Shown here: in pieces, positions 10,462 through 18,845 of the stretch
How positions within the stretch are numbered: position 1 is the first letter of the stretch
Layout of the letters: each line of letters begins with the position of its first letter
Source of the DNA: Methylobacterium sp. Leaf118
GTDB lineage: Bacteria; Pseudomonadota; Alphaproteobacteria; Rhizobiales; Beijerinckiaceae
Reading direction: 5' to 3'
DNA length: 64,000 nucleotides
NCBI RefSeq assembly: GCF_920984675.1
Contig: NZ_CAKLBV010000001.1
Location: 124,001-188,000 of the forward strand
The notes under the pieces: generated by a model
Database searches by the model: none
What the model was told of the DNA's origin: nothing
What the model saw: the letters and a program-made list of their open reading frames with translations, nothing else
Position numbers and translations under genes: made by a program

Positions 10462-11271
10462 TCAGCGCAGGACCGAGCGGTAGTGGACCTCCTGCGTCAG
10501 GCAGGTCGAGAGACGCCACTCGACCGGCCGATCCTCCAGATCGACGGCGACCCGGTCGATCTCGAGGGCCGGCGTTCCCTGCGCCACCTGAAGCAACCCG
10601 GCCTCGCGCTCCGCCAGCGCGACCGCCTTGAGGCGCTCGTTCGCCGTCGCGATCGTGATGCCGTAGCGGATCGCATAGAGGCTGTAGAGGGTGTTGGGCA
10701 GTTCGAGTTCCGCGATCCCCGGGAACAGGCCGGCCGGCACGCTGATCGTCTCGCTGACGCAGAGACGTCCGTCGATGGCGCGCACGCGCTCGATCCGCAC
10801 CACGCGGGCGGCGCGGACGAGATCGAGACGCCCGCGCTCGTCGGCGCTGGCGGTGGCTTCCGTGATCGCTCGCACTTGGCTGGTCGGCATGCCGAGGCCG
10901 TCGCCGTCCGGCCGCAGCTTGAAGAAGCGGAAGACGCTCTGCTTGTCGTCGTGGTCGGCCACGAAGGTGCCGCGGCCCTGGCGGCGCACCAGCAGGCTGT
11001 CGGCGGTCAAGGCATCGAGGGCCTTGCGCACCGTGCCCTGGCTGACCCCGAGTTCGGCCGCCAGCTGCCCCTCGCTCGGCAGGATCTGGCCGGGTTGCCA
11101 CACGGCATCGGCGAGGCGCTTCAGCAGCGTGTCGTAGACCTGCCGGTAGAGTGGTCGAAAGCCCACTCCGTTGCCGCGTCCCGAAACCGGCTGCCCATCT
11201 CCTGACCGTTCCATCGCGTGACGACGCTGATCCCCACCTGCGGGTAGAGCGTCGAAGGATGTGTCCAGCAC
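10462..11271 (-). CDS. GntR-family regulator with UTRA domain
   Basis: A 269-residue HutC-type GntR regulator. I prefer the GTG at 11271 because GAGGAGGGAGAG lies directly before it; ATG 11214 is an alternative. The winged helix reads FRPLYRQVYDTLLKRLADAV ... LPSEGQLAAELGVSQGTVRKAL, followed by RRQGRGTFVADHDD and a UTRA effector domain (about 100-265). It is encoded next to, and on the same strand as, the sulfolactate genes. It is the only regulator between 10 and 27 kb apart from the ECF pair, so it is the natural candidate for the GTCTTATATAAGAC-like palindromes. The effector is probably a C3 sulfonate; that is inference. Confidence 0.85.
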   Translation of the reverse strand: MLDTSFDALPAGGDQRRHAMERSGDGQPVSGRGNGVGFRPLYRQVYDTLLKRLADAVWQPGQILPSEGQLAAELGVSQGTVRKALDALTADSLLVRRQGRGTFVADHDDKQSVFRFFKLRPDGDGLGMPTSQVRAITEATASADERGRLDLVRAARVVRIERVRAIDGRLCVSETISVPAGLFPGIAELELPNTLYSLYAIRYGITIATANERLKAVALAEREAGLLQVAQGTPALEIDRVAVDLEDRPVEWRLSTCLTQEVHYRSVLR

Positions 11272-11345
11272 CTCTCCCTCCTCTGGCTTACGTCGGCCTG
11301 TTCTTGGGAGCAATCACAGGCTCTTTCTTCACACAGGCGATCGGT

Positions 11346-12335
11346 TCACAGCGCCCGGATTTCCGTGAGCAGGGCGTCGGGAACGCTCAAGCCCTCCGCG
11401 GCGGCGCGGCGGCGCAGGGCGAGGCGCCGGGCGCCCGGAAGCCGCGTGCCGTCCTGCGCCTCGATGGAGGCGGCAAGCGCGGCGAAGCGCGCCGGACCGT
11501 CGGGGCTCAGCGCCGTCGCATCGAGGGCCAGGATCAGCTGGCCCGTGCCCGGCGGATCGCCCTCGGCATCGAGGAACGAAGAGGCCTCTCCGGCAAAGCG
11601 CGCGCCGACGAGCCCCGCGGCCAGGAGTTCCACCATCAGGGCGAGCGCCGTGCCCTTGGCGTCGCCGAGCGGCACCATCGTGCCGGCGAGGGCGGCCTTC
11701 GCGTCGGTGGTCGGGCGTCCCTCGGCGTCGAGCGCCCAGCCCTCGGGGATCGCCTCCCCCCGCTTGGCCGCTCCGACGATGTTGGCGCGCGCCACCTTCG
11801 ACAAGGCGAGGTCGACCACCAGGGGCGCCCGGTCCGGCAGCGGACAGGCGAAGGCGAGCGGGTTGGTGCCGAACACCGCGCGGGACCCGCCCCAGGGTGC
11901 CATCGCGGCGGGGGTGTTGGCGAAGAGAAGCGCGAGGCAGCCCTGCGCCGCCAGCGCCTCGACCGGGCGGCCCGCCGCGCCGCAATGGTGCGAGCGGCGG
12001 ATGCCGGCCGCGGCGATACCCTGCTGGCGGGCCAGGTCCGGCAAGGCCTCCACGGCGAGGTCGATGGCCGGATAGGCGAAGCCGTGGGCGGCATCGATGG
12101 CGAGGAGGCCCGGCCTCCGACGTTCCAGGCGCGGCTGCGCGTCGCCGACGACCTTCCCGGACCGCACCTGCGCCCCGTAGGCCGGCACGCGCGACAGGCC
12201 GTGGCCCGTGAGCCCTTCCGCCTCGGCGCCGACCAGGGCACGGGCAACGCTCGCCGCAGGGGCCTGCGCCGTCCCGCATCGGACGAGGGCATCGGCAGCG
12301 AGCGCATGGGCCTCTGTCAGGGACAGGATCGGCAT
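11346..12335 (-). CDS. comC: ComC-type (R)-sulfolactate/malate dehydrogenase (Ldh2 family)
   Basis: A 329-residue NAD(P)-dependent 2-hydroxyacid dehydrogenase of the malate/L-lactate (Ldh2) fold, with the catalytic-region IRRSHHCGAAGRPVEAL, the segment FGTNPLAFACPLPDRAPLVVD and VPLGDAKGTALALMVELLA typical of the family. ComC oxidises or reduces (R)-sulfolactate/sulfopyruvate. Its position 4 bases after slcC and downstream of suyAB reproduces the bifurcated sulfolactate pathway known from Chromohalobacter, where ComC and SlcC together racemise sulfolactate through sulfopyruvate. It is probably the last gene of the suyAB operon. Ordinary malate dehydrogenase activity cannot be excluded from sequence alone. 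Confidence 0.72.
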   Translation of the reverse strand: MPILSLTEAHALAADALVRCGTAQAPAASVARALVGAEAEGLTGHGLSRVPAYGAQVRSGKVVGDAQPRLERRRPGLLAIDAAHGFAYPAIDLAVEALPDLARQQGIAAAGIRRSHHCGAAGRPVEALAAQGCLALLFANTPAAMAPWGGSRAVFGTNPLAFACPLPDRAPLVVDLALSKVARANIVGAAKRGEAIPEGWALDAEGRPTTDAKAALAGTMVPLGDAKGTALALMVELLAAGLVGARFAGEASSFLDAEGDPPGTGQLILALDATALSPDGPARFAALAASIEAQDGTRLPGARRLALRRRAAAEGLSVPDALLTEIRAL

Positions 12336-12339
12336 GGGA

Positions 12340-13281
12340 TCAGCGCTCCGCGAGGTGCCGGCGCACGGCCCGGGCCGTGACGGCCGAGACCCGCACGTTC
12401 GATTCCCGGGTCACGCCGGCGATGTGCGGGGTCAGGATCAGGTTCGGGACGCCCGCGAAGACGGCGCCGCCTTGCCCGTCCAGGGGCTCCTGCGCGAAAA
12501 CATCGAGCGCCGCGCCGCCGAGATGGCCGGACCGCAGGGCGGCCGCGACCGCCGCCTCGTCGACGATGCCCCCACGGGCCGCGTTGATGAGCACCGCGTC
12601 CCGGGGCATCCGGGCGATCGCCGCGGCATCGATCAGGCCGCGCGTGGCGTCGGTCAGCGGCACGTGCAGCGAGAGCACGTCACTGTCCGCGATCAGCGCA
12701 TCGAGAGTGACCCGCGCGACCGGGCCATGAGCCGGCCGCCAAACCGCATCCTCGGGCGCGCAATACGGATCATACGCCGCGATCGCCATGCCGAGCGCGG
12801 CGGCGCGGCGTGCGGTCTCGCGGGCAATCGCGCCGAAGCCGAGGAGGCCGAGGCGCTTGCCGGCGATCTCGCGGCCCATCAGGGCGTTCCGTGGCCAGGT
12901 CCCCGCGGCGACTTCGACACTCGCGCCGTAGGCGCCGCGCAGGAGCAGGAGCGCGCAGGCCACCACGTATTCGGCGACGGCTCCGTCATTGGCCCCCGTG
13001 GCCGGGTAGACCGCGATGCCGCGGGTGCGGCAGGCCTCGACGTCGATGTTGTCGAGGCCGACGCCGAGACGCCCGACCACCTTGAGGTCGGGCGCGCGCG
13101 CCAGCAGATCCCCGCGCAGCTGGGTTCGATTGCGCACGATCAAGCCGTCGGCCCCCGCCAAGGCCGCCACCAGGGCCTCGGGACGGTCGACGAGGCCGGG
13201 ATCGTACACGACCTCGAAGCCGGAGAGTTCGGCGGCGATGGCAGCCTCGTCCATGAACTCGCTGATGACGACCTTGGACAT
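12340..13281 (-). CDS. slcC: SlcC-type (S)-sulfolactate dehydrogenase (D-2-hydroxyacid DH family)
   Basis: A 313-residue phosphoglycerate-dehydrogenase-like enzyme started at ATG 13281 (MSKVVISEFMDEAAI) behind GAGAGAGCCCACC; the frame is open upstream but that sequence is not protein-like. The Rossmann motif GLLGFGAIARETARR and the catalytic Arg (INAARGGIVDEAA), Glu (ALDVFAQEPLD) and His (LILTPHIAGVTRESN) are all present. SlcC makes sulfopyruvate from (S)-sulfolactate. It sits between suyB and comC. The 207 bases separating it from suyB hold a hairpin with arms GCGCAGG/CCTGCGC (13336-13357), which may reduce read-through into the dehydrogenases. Confidence 0.78.
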   Translation of the reverse strand: MSKVVISEFMDEAAIAAELSGFEVVYDPGLVDRPEALVAALAGADGLIVRNRTQLRGDLLARAPDLKVVGRLGVGLDNIDVEACRTRGIAVYPATGANDGAVAEYVVACALLLLRGAYGASVEVAAGTWPRNALMGREIAGKRLGLLGFGAIARETARRAAALGMAIAAYDPYCAPEDAVWRPAHGPVARVTLDALIADSDVLSLHVPLTDATRGLIDAAAIARMPRDAVLINAARGGIVDEAAVAAALRSGHLGGAALDVFAQEPLDGQGGAVFAGVPNLILTPHIAGVTRESNVRVSAVTARAVRRHLAER

Positions 13282-13488
13282 GGTGGGCTCTCTCGCGCTG
13301 TGCATCCGACCGCCGGAGCCGCGCCGGCGGCCCCAGCGCAGGTCCGTCGGCCTGCGCCGGGAACGGGCGCTTCCGACCAAGTGGTACGGGATGGGAGCGA
13401 TGGTCCTGTTCCATGCGTCCGGCCGACGCCCGACGCCGCCCCGCCGCGGGGGCCATCGACGATGCGTCCCCCTCATCGCCGATCGGCT

Positions 13489-14769
13489 TCAGGCGCTGCG
13501 GTACAGTTTCGTCATCACGAATTCCCGGTGGCCGAGCGCCTCGGCGGCGGTCAGCCGGCCGTTGGCCGTGCGCACCACCATGTCGATGAGCGCGTCACCC
13601 GCTTGCGGGATCGTCATCTCGCGGGTGAGGATCCCCGAGACGTCGACGTCGATATGCTCGCCCATGGTGCGCACCGTGCGCGGATTGCCGGTGATCTTGA
13701 TGACCGGGACGATCGGATTGCCGATCACGTTGCCTTGGCCGGTGGGAAAGGTGTGCACCACGTAGCCCGCGGCCGCCATCAGGGTCACGCATTCGGCTGC
13801 CGCCGAGGACGTGTCCATGAAGTAGAGGCCGGGGCCCCGGGCGGGTGCCTCCGCCGGCTGCAGGGCATCGATGAAGCGGCACTCGTGGCCGATCTTCTCG
13901 AGGTTCCCGAGGGCCTTCTCCTCGATCGTGGTGAGGCCGCCCACGATGTTGCCCTTCGTCGGCTGCGAGTCCGACAGGTCGTCGGTCTTGTGGGCCTCGA
14001 TCACGTCGTCCTGGTAGGCCTTCCACATGGCGAACCATTTCTCGGCGATGTCGGGGCTCGCCGCCCGCTCGCGGCAGAGATGCTCGGCGCCGGTGATCTC
14101 CGAGGTTTCGCCGAAGACCCCGTAGATCCCGTGCGGGATCAGCTTGTCGTACATGTTGCCGACGGTGGGGCAGGAGGCGAGGCCCGTGGTGGTGTCGGAC
14201 TCGCCGCATTTCGTCGAGACCCAGAGGTCCGAGATCGGACATTCCTCGCGCTGCAGCTCGGTTGCCCATTGCACGAAGCGCTTGGCCTGGTAGCTCGCCT
14301 TCGCGATCGTCGCGATGTCGCCGTGGCCCTCGATCCCGAAGCCGATCACGGGCTTGCCGGTCTTGGCGATGCCTTCGACGACCCGGTTGGTCCACTGGTC
14401 CTCGATGCCGATCACCACGACGGCGGCGACGTTCGGATTCGCGCCGATGCCGATCAGGGTGCGGAAGTGGAGGTCCAGGTCCTCGCCGAACTGGAGCCGG
14501 CCATAGGCATGGGGCAGCGCCATCGTGCCCTTGATGGTGTTGGCCACCGCCTCGCAGGCGGCGTTGGAGAGATCGTCGAGGGGTAAGAGCACGACGTGGT
14601 TGCGCACGCCGACGCGGCCGTTCTCGCGGCGCCAGCCCATGAATGTGGCCGCCTCGTAATCGGCCGAGGCGCGCGTGGTCGAAAGCGCCTTCGTGGCGAA
14701 CTGATCGGGCGCGCCGCCGATGAAGGGCGTGGCGATCTCGTGTTCGAGCTGAGCGGATTCCTTGAACAT
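13489..14769 (-). CDS. suyB: sulfolactate sulfo-lyase large subunit
   Basis: A 426-residue protein of the altronate/galactarate dehydratase (UxaA C-terminal) family. I use ATG 14769 ([12 protein letters not shown]) with GGTGAGGTGACG before it; upstream codons overlap suyA. Family features: [20 protein letters not shown] near the N-terminus, [20 protein letters not shown], and [20 protein letters not shown] plus [18 protein letters not shown] in the C-terminal half. With SuyA it should cleave (R)-3-sulfolactate to pyruvate and sulfite. SuyB is distinguished from altronate dehydratase mainly by context, which is strong here: suyA precedes it by 7 bases, and slcC, comC and a TauE-type exporter flank it. 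Confidence 0.85.
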   Translation of the reverse strand: MFKESAQLEHEIATPFIGGAPDQFATKALSTTRASADYEAATFMGWRRENGRVGVRNHVVLLPLDDLSNAACEAVANTIKGTMALPHAYGRLQFGEDLDLHFRTLIGIGANPNVAAVVVIGIEDQWTNRVVEGIAKTGKPVIGFGIEGHGDIATIAKASYQAKRFVQWATELQREECPISDLWVSTKCGESDTTTGLASCPTVGNMYDKLIPHGIYGVFGETSEITGAEHLCRERAASPDIAEKWFAMWKAYQDDVIEAHKTDDLSDSQPTKGNIVGGLTTIEEKALGNLEKIGHECRFIDALQPAEAPARGPGLYFMDTSSAAAECVTLMAAAGYVVHTFPTGQGNVIGNPIVPVIKITGNPRTVRTMGEHIDVDVSGILTREMTIPQAGDALIDMVVRTANGRLTAAEALGHREFVMTKLYRSA

Positions 14770-14776
14770 CGTCACC

Positions 14777-15094
14777 TCACCAGCGCTTCGTCTTGACGTT
14801 ATGAACGTGGACGTGCTCACCTTTGGCGACGTCCTTGATGACCTTTCCGATGTCCTGGCCGTACTTGATGGCCGTATCGCCGGCCTTGAGATCCGTCAGC
14901 GCGACCTTGTGGCCGATCGGGATGTCGTGCCGCACATGCACCGAGAAAGGGGTATCGGTCTCGGTCACCACCCCGAAGGCGTCGGTGTTCGCCGAGAGGC
15001 CCTCGACCACCGCGACGGCGACGTTGTCGTCGGGGGAATGGGCGAGAAGATGCGGCTTGCGGCGTCCCGCGCCGGCTTCGGCGTGGCTGCTCAT
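14777..15094 (-). CDS. suyA: sulfolactate sulfo-lyase small subunit
   Basis: A 105-residue SAF-domain protein (UxaA N-terminal type), the small partner of SuyB. It contains [18 protein letters not shown] and [29 protein letters not shown], the usual SAF pattern. The start at 15094 is supported by AGGAGGACCGC. It is the first gene of the suyAB-slcC-comC transcript, and a perfect 14-base palindrome lies 43 bases upstream of its start. Confidence 0.85.
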   Translation of the reverse strand: MSSHAEAGAGRRKPHLLAHSPDDNVAVAVVEGLSANTDAFGVVTETDTPFSVHVRHDIPIGHKVALTDLKAGDTAIKYGQDIGKVIKDVAKGEHVHVHNVKTKRW

Positions 15095-15136
15095 GCGGTC
15101 CTCCTGCTGACGGTCGTCGGCTCTTAGCGGCGACTA

Positions 15137-15150
15137 GTCTTATATAAGAC
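15137..15150. promoter_or_regulatory. palindromic operator in front of suyA
   Basis: GTCTTATATAAGAC, a perfect 14-base palindrome 43 bases upstream of the suyA start. Near copies occur at 15282, 24649 and 26791, each in front of a different sulfonate-related operon. Size and symmetry suit a GntR/HutC dimer. The TATATAA core may also overlap a -10 element. Confidence 0.65.
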
Positions 15151-15281
15151 GCATAAGTAGAGGGAGGTCAACGCCCGATCTCCGGGAAAGGCCGATCGCG
15201 TGCGTGAATGAACGGCTGGCAGAGTGGGGTGGCTCGGCCGTCACCGGATGCGCCCGATCACTCGGCCTTGTCGCGGATCAA

Positions 15282-15295
15282 GTCTTATATAAGAT
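15282..15295. promoter_or_regulatory. palindromic operator in front of the TauE-type gene
   Basis: GTCTTATATAAGAT, 13 of 14 bases identical to the suyA site, 86 bases before the GTG start of the exporter. The suyA and exporter sites face each other in a 286-base divergent intergenic region, so one regulator could control both directions. Confidence 0.62.
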
Positions 15296-15380
15296 ATATT
15301 CCAAACACAGCGCCGCGGAAGGCGGTCGGGGGAAGGCGGGTCATGGCGGTGCAGGCGACCGGCTCGGTGGAGCGCGCCCG

Positions 15381-16124
15381 GTGAACGAGACGGTCCTCCT
15401 CGTCCTGTGCATCGGCGTTGCGGGTCTGATCTCGGGGCTGACGGGCTTCGCTTTCGCCCTGATCGCCTCGGGGACGCTGTTGTCGATCCGCTCGCCCGTG
15501 GAGGCGACCGCCCTGGTTCTGGTCTGCAGCACCCTCTCGCAGGTGATCTCGATCCTGCGCCTGCGGACCTGGCCGCCGCGGGGCACCGCCTTCGCGATGA
15601 TCCTGCCGGGCCTCGTCGGCGCGCCGATCGGCATCCACTTGCTGCACGGGCTCGACCCGCAATGGATCAAGGTGGCGATCGGCGCCTTCCTGATCCTCTA
15701 CAGCGGCACCGTCGCGCTGCTGCGCGCCGATTACCGTGTCGGATTCGGCAACACTTGGAGCGATGGCGCGGTCGGGTTCCTGGGCGGCGTGCTCGGCGGC
15801 ATCGCGGGTCTCTCGGGCGCGCTGCCGACGGCCTGGAGCCTCGTGCGCGGGTGGGAGCCCCGCACCCAGCGGGCGGTCTACCAGAGCTTCACCCTGGTGA
15901 TGCAGGTCTGGGCGCTCGCGATCCTGCTCTGGCTCGACCCGATCCCGCCGGACCTCGTCGGCGACCTCGCGCTGGCGCTGCCGGTGGTTCTGGTGAGCGT
16001 GCTGGCCGGCCTCTCGCTGTTCGCCCGGATCGACCAGCGGCGCTTTCGAACGATCGTTCTGGCCCTGCTCGCCGCCATCGGGGTGACGACGACGGCGCTG
16101 GCATTGCCGGGGTTGCTGGGGTGA
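15381..16124 (+). CDS. TauE/SafE-family sulfite/anion exporter
   Basis: A 247-residue membrane protein with about 8 helices. I start it at GTG 15381 (VNETVLLVLCIGVAGL), after GGAG nine bases upstream; the open frame before this crosses the operator region and is not protein-like. Features of the TauE/SafE family are AGLISGLTGFAFALIASGTL at the N-terminus and the repeated GGVLGGIAGLSGALPTAW in the second half. Such exporters remove sulfite made by sulfonate lyases. It is divergent from suyAB and shares the operator motif. Sulfite would reach the SorAB-type dehydrogenase encoded at 28.5-30.2 kb. Confidence 0.8.
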   Translation: MNETVLLVLCIGVAGLISGLTGFAFALIASGTLLSIRSPVEATALVLVCSTLSQVISILRLRTWPPRGTAFAMILPGLVGAPIGIHLLHGLDPQWIKVAIGAFLILYSGTVALLRADYRVGFGNTWSDGAVGFLGGVLGGIAGLSGALPTAWSLVRGWEPRTQRAVYQSFTLVMQVWALAILLWLDPIPPDLVGDLALALPVVLVSVLAGLSLFARIDQRRFRTIVLALLAAIGVTTTALALPGLLG

Positions 16125-16172
16125 GGACGGGGCGCCGCCTGGTTCCTTCATTCGGATACGGAAGATCCCGGT

Positions 16173-17177
16173 TCAGCTTCCGTCCCGCCCATGCACGCCC
16201 GCGAGGAACAGGTCGCGCCAGCTCTCCGGGCGGCGGCGGATCGTGCCGGTGCGGTGCATGAAATCGGCGACCTTGCCGATCGCCTGCGGCGTCGCGGTGA
16301 AGCGCACCTGCGGGTTGCTCAGGATCTCGGTGATGAGGCCGACATCGCTCGCATCGCGGGCGAGCCGCACATAGGCGCGCGCCGCCGCCGGGGTGTCGGC
16401 CTCGATTGCGGCGAGGGCCTCGTCGAGAGCGGCCGCGAAGGCGTCGCAAACCCGGGGATTGGCCGCCGCGAAGGCGGCCGAGGCCCAGACCACGTTGAAG
16501 GTCGAAGGCTCGCCCAGCACGTCGAACGTGTTGAGCACCGTGCGGATGCCGGGCCGGCGCAGTTCCAGCTCCTGGATCGGCGCGGCGGTGAAATGCGCGG
16601 TGATCTCGTTGCCGGCGAGCAGAGCCGCCATCCCGTCCGGATGCGACAGCGTGACGGTGAGCCGGTCGAGTTCGTTGCGGCGGGCGGGTCCGAGTTCCTT
16701 CTCGGCCGCCATCTGCAGGAACATCGCCTGGACCGAGACCTTCACGGCGGGCAGGGCGATCTTGTCCCGGTCGGTGAGATTCGCGAGCGTGCGCACCCGC
16801 GGGTTGTTGGTGTTCATCAGAAGCGGCATGCTGTTCATCGCCGCCACTCCCTTCACGGCCATCGCCGTGCCCTCGGTCTTCGACCAGATCAGGATGAGGG
16901 GCGGCACGCCGCCGGCCGCGAACTGGATCTGCCCGGAAAGAAGCGCGTCGTTCATCGCGGCCCCGCCCGCGAGGGTGAGGTAGCGCGCCTGAAGCCCCGC
17001 CACGCCGCGGGCCGCCGCCGCCTTCTGGAGCAGGCCCTGCTCCTCCATCAGCATGAGCGGCAGATGGCCAAGGCTCGGCTGACGGGCGATCGTCACCCCG
17101 CCGACTTCGGCGCAGGCCGGGTACAGACCCGCCCCGAGCATACCGGCCGCACCTGCCAGAACGTCCCGTCTGCGCAT
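16173..17177 (-). CDS. ABC transporter substrate-binding protein, sulfonate/taurine type (copy 1)
   Basis: A 334-residue periplasmic protein with twin-arginine-like signal MRRRDVLAGAAGMLGAGL and start ATG 17177 behind GGGAGAGCGG. It belongs to the nitrate/sulfonate/taurine binding-protein class: HLPLMLMEEQGLLQKAA, the glycine-rich MNDALLSGQIQFAAGG and PIQELELRRPGIRTVLNTFD. It is a clear paralogue of the protein encoded at 23539-24558. It is the last gene of the nine-gene operon, 31 bases behind the thiamine enzyme. The permease and ATPase for it are probably those at 24.9-26.5 kb. Confidence 0.82.
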   Translation of the reverse strand: MRRRDVLAGAAGMLGAGLYPACAEVGGVTIARQPSLGHLPLMLMEEQGLLQKAAAARGVAGLQARYLTLAGGAAMNDALLSGQIQFAAGGVPPLILIWSKTEGTAMAVKGVAAMNSMPLLMNTNNPRVRTLANLTDRDKIALPAVKVSVQAMFLQMAAEKELGPARRNELDRLTVTLSHPDGMAALLAGNEITAHFTAAPIQELELRRPGIRTVLNTFDVLGEPSTFNVVWASAAFAAANPRVCDAFAAALDEALAAIEADTPAAARAYVRLARDASDVGLITEILSNPQVRFTATPQAIGKVADFMHRTGTIRRRPESWRDLFLAGVHGRDGS

Positions 17178-17208
17178 GATCCGCTCTCCCACGGGCGCGT
17201 CGCGCCCC

Positions 17209-18834
17209 TCAGCGCGCCCGTCGGATCACCGGGGCGGGCACGCTCTCGATCATCACGTTGAGGCAGGCGGGCCGCCCGCTCGCATGGGCGGCCTCGAGCG
17301 CGGCCGGCAAGGCCTCCGCCTCCGTCACCAGCGCGCCGAATCCGCCGAGCGCCTCCACCACCGCGTCGTAGCGGGTGGGACGAAGGTCGCAATGGCCGGT
17401 GCGCTCGGGGCCGTACTGCCGCAGCTGGATCTGGTGCTCGGCGTTCCAGCGGGCGTCGTTGCCGACCACCGCGATGAAGGGGACGCCGTAACGCAGGGCG
17501 GTGTCGAACTCGGCCATGTGAAAGCCGAAGGTGCCGTCGCCCAGCACCGCGACCACCGGCGCGCCGGGGCGCTGGAGGGCGGCGGCGATCGCGAAGGGGA
17601 TCGAGGCGCCGATCGTCCCCGAAACGCCGTTGATCAGCCGCCGGCCCGACCGCACCAGGGCCTGCGGCCATTGGCCGATCTCGCCGCCATCGCAGATCAG
17701 CGTGGCCTCGGGGTGGCCGGAGAGGAACCCGCCGACCGCCCGGCACAGCGCGACCGGGTGCAGGCGTCCCGTCCGGGCCGTGAGCTGCGCCCAGGCCGGC
17801 GGGCGGTACGCGAGCGCCCCGCGGGTCTCCCGGTGCCAGTCCGCGTGGCGGGGGAGGGCGCCCGCGCCCGCGGTCAGGGCCGCGAGAAGCGGGCGCGGAT
17901 CGGCTTGTCCCGAGACGACCAGCCGCTCCGTTGGCGCGCGGGCGAGCAGGGCCGGATCGGGATCGATCACGGCGAACCGGCAATCGGGCGCGACGGCCGG
18001 CGCATCCCCGAAGCGGAGGGTGAAGTCGAGGGGCTTGCCCAGCAGCACGAGGAGATCGGCCCGCGCCAGGATCTCGGCGAAGGCGCCGAGCGTCGGGTCG
18101 TTGACGCCGCGCGGGCTCTCCATGCCGATGACGGGCAAGCCGAGCCGTTCCTCGAGCATCGCCATCGCGTCCCGGCCGGCGGCGTCGCAGAGGGCGGGAC
18201 CGCCGACGAGGAGGGGGCGCTCGGCTGCCGCGATCGCACCGAGGAGATCGCCGACGAGGTCCGGCGCGGGCGCGACGGGGCGGGGCGCGGCGGCGTCAGG
18301 ACCGGGGATGCGCACCGCCTCGGCGGGGATGGCCCGCTCCAGGAGATCGACCGGCAGGCTGAGATGGACCGGACCGGGCCGGCCCTCGCGGGCGATCCGG
18401 AAGGCGCGGGCGAGGTCGCCCGCAAGCCCGGCGACCGCGTTCGCGGTCCACGAGGCCTTCGTCGTCGGGCGCGCGATCTCGGCCTGGGCCAGCTCCTGGA
18501 ACGCGCCGCGCCCGCTTTCCGCGACGCCCGCATGGCCCGAGAGCAGCAGCACCGGCGATTCCGCGGCGAGCGCCGTGAACAGCGCCGCCGCGCCGTTCGT
18601 ATGCCCCTGCCCACCGGTGACCAGGGCGACGCCGACCTCGCCGGTGAGCCGGCCCCAGGCATCCGCCATGTGGACGCAGGCCGCCTCGTGGCGCGTGTGG
18701 ATCACCGCGATGTCGGTCTCGAGCAGCGCGTCGAAGACCGGCATGATGTGGTTGCCCGACAGGGTGAAGATCCGGGTGACGCCGAACGCCGCCAGGGTCC
18801 GGGCGACGATGTCGGCGCCGCGCAAGCGGTCCAT
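17209..18834 (-). CDS. thiamine-diphosphate-dependent enzyme (acetolactate synthase/2-oxoacid decarboxylase superfamily)
   Basis: A 541-residue enzyme with the three-domain layout of the COG0028 family. Start ATG 18834 (MDRLRGADIVARTL); the upstream open frame overlaps the flavoprotein gene. The N-terminal Pyr domain has TLSGNHIMPVFDALLE and the cofactor-activating Glu in RHEAACVHMADAWGRLTGE; the C-terminal PP domain has GDGTFGFHMAEFDTAL...VVGNDARWN, the GDG-N signature for Mg-ThDP. In this operon the plausible substrate is a 2-oxoacid such as sulfopyruvate, giving sulfoacetaldehyde, but it does not resemble the small ComD/ComE sulfopyruvate decarboxylase in length. Function is therefore open. 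Confidence 0.7.
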   Translation of the reverse strand: MDRLRGADIVARTLAAFGVTRIFTLSGNHIMPVFDALLETDIAVIHTRHEAACVHMADAWGRLTGEVGVALVTGGQGHTNGAAALFTALAAESPVLLLSGHAGVAESGRGAFQELAQAEIARPTTKASWTANAVAGLAGDLARAFRIAREGRPGPVHLSLPVDLLERAIPAEAVRIPGPDAAAPRPVAPAPDLVGDLLGAIAAAERPLLVGGPALCDAAGRDAMAMLEERLGLPVIGMESPRGVNDPTLGAFAEILARADLLVLLGKPLDFTLRFGDAPAVAPDCRFAVIDPDPALLARAPTERLVVSGQADPRPLLAALTAGAGALPRHADWHRETRGALAYRPPAWAQLTARTGRLHPVALCRAVGGFLSGHPEATLICDGGEIGQWPQALVRSGRRLINGVSGTIGASIPFAIAAALQRPGAPVVAVLGDGTFGFHMAEFDTALRYGVPFIAVVGNDARWNAEHQIQLRQYGPERTGHCDLRPTRYDAVVEALGGFGALVTEAEALPAALEAAHASGRPACLNVMIESVPAPVIRRAR

Positions 18835-18845
18835 CGCTCTCCTCC

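Noticed and set aside
12208..14586. Long plus-strand frame (792 codons) opposite slcC/suyB
   Set aside because: Composition is rich in Arg, Gly, Asp, His and lacks any domain; it is the antisense of well-recognised genes in high-GC DNA.
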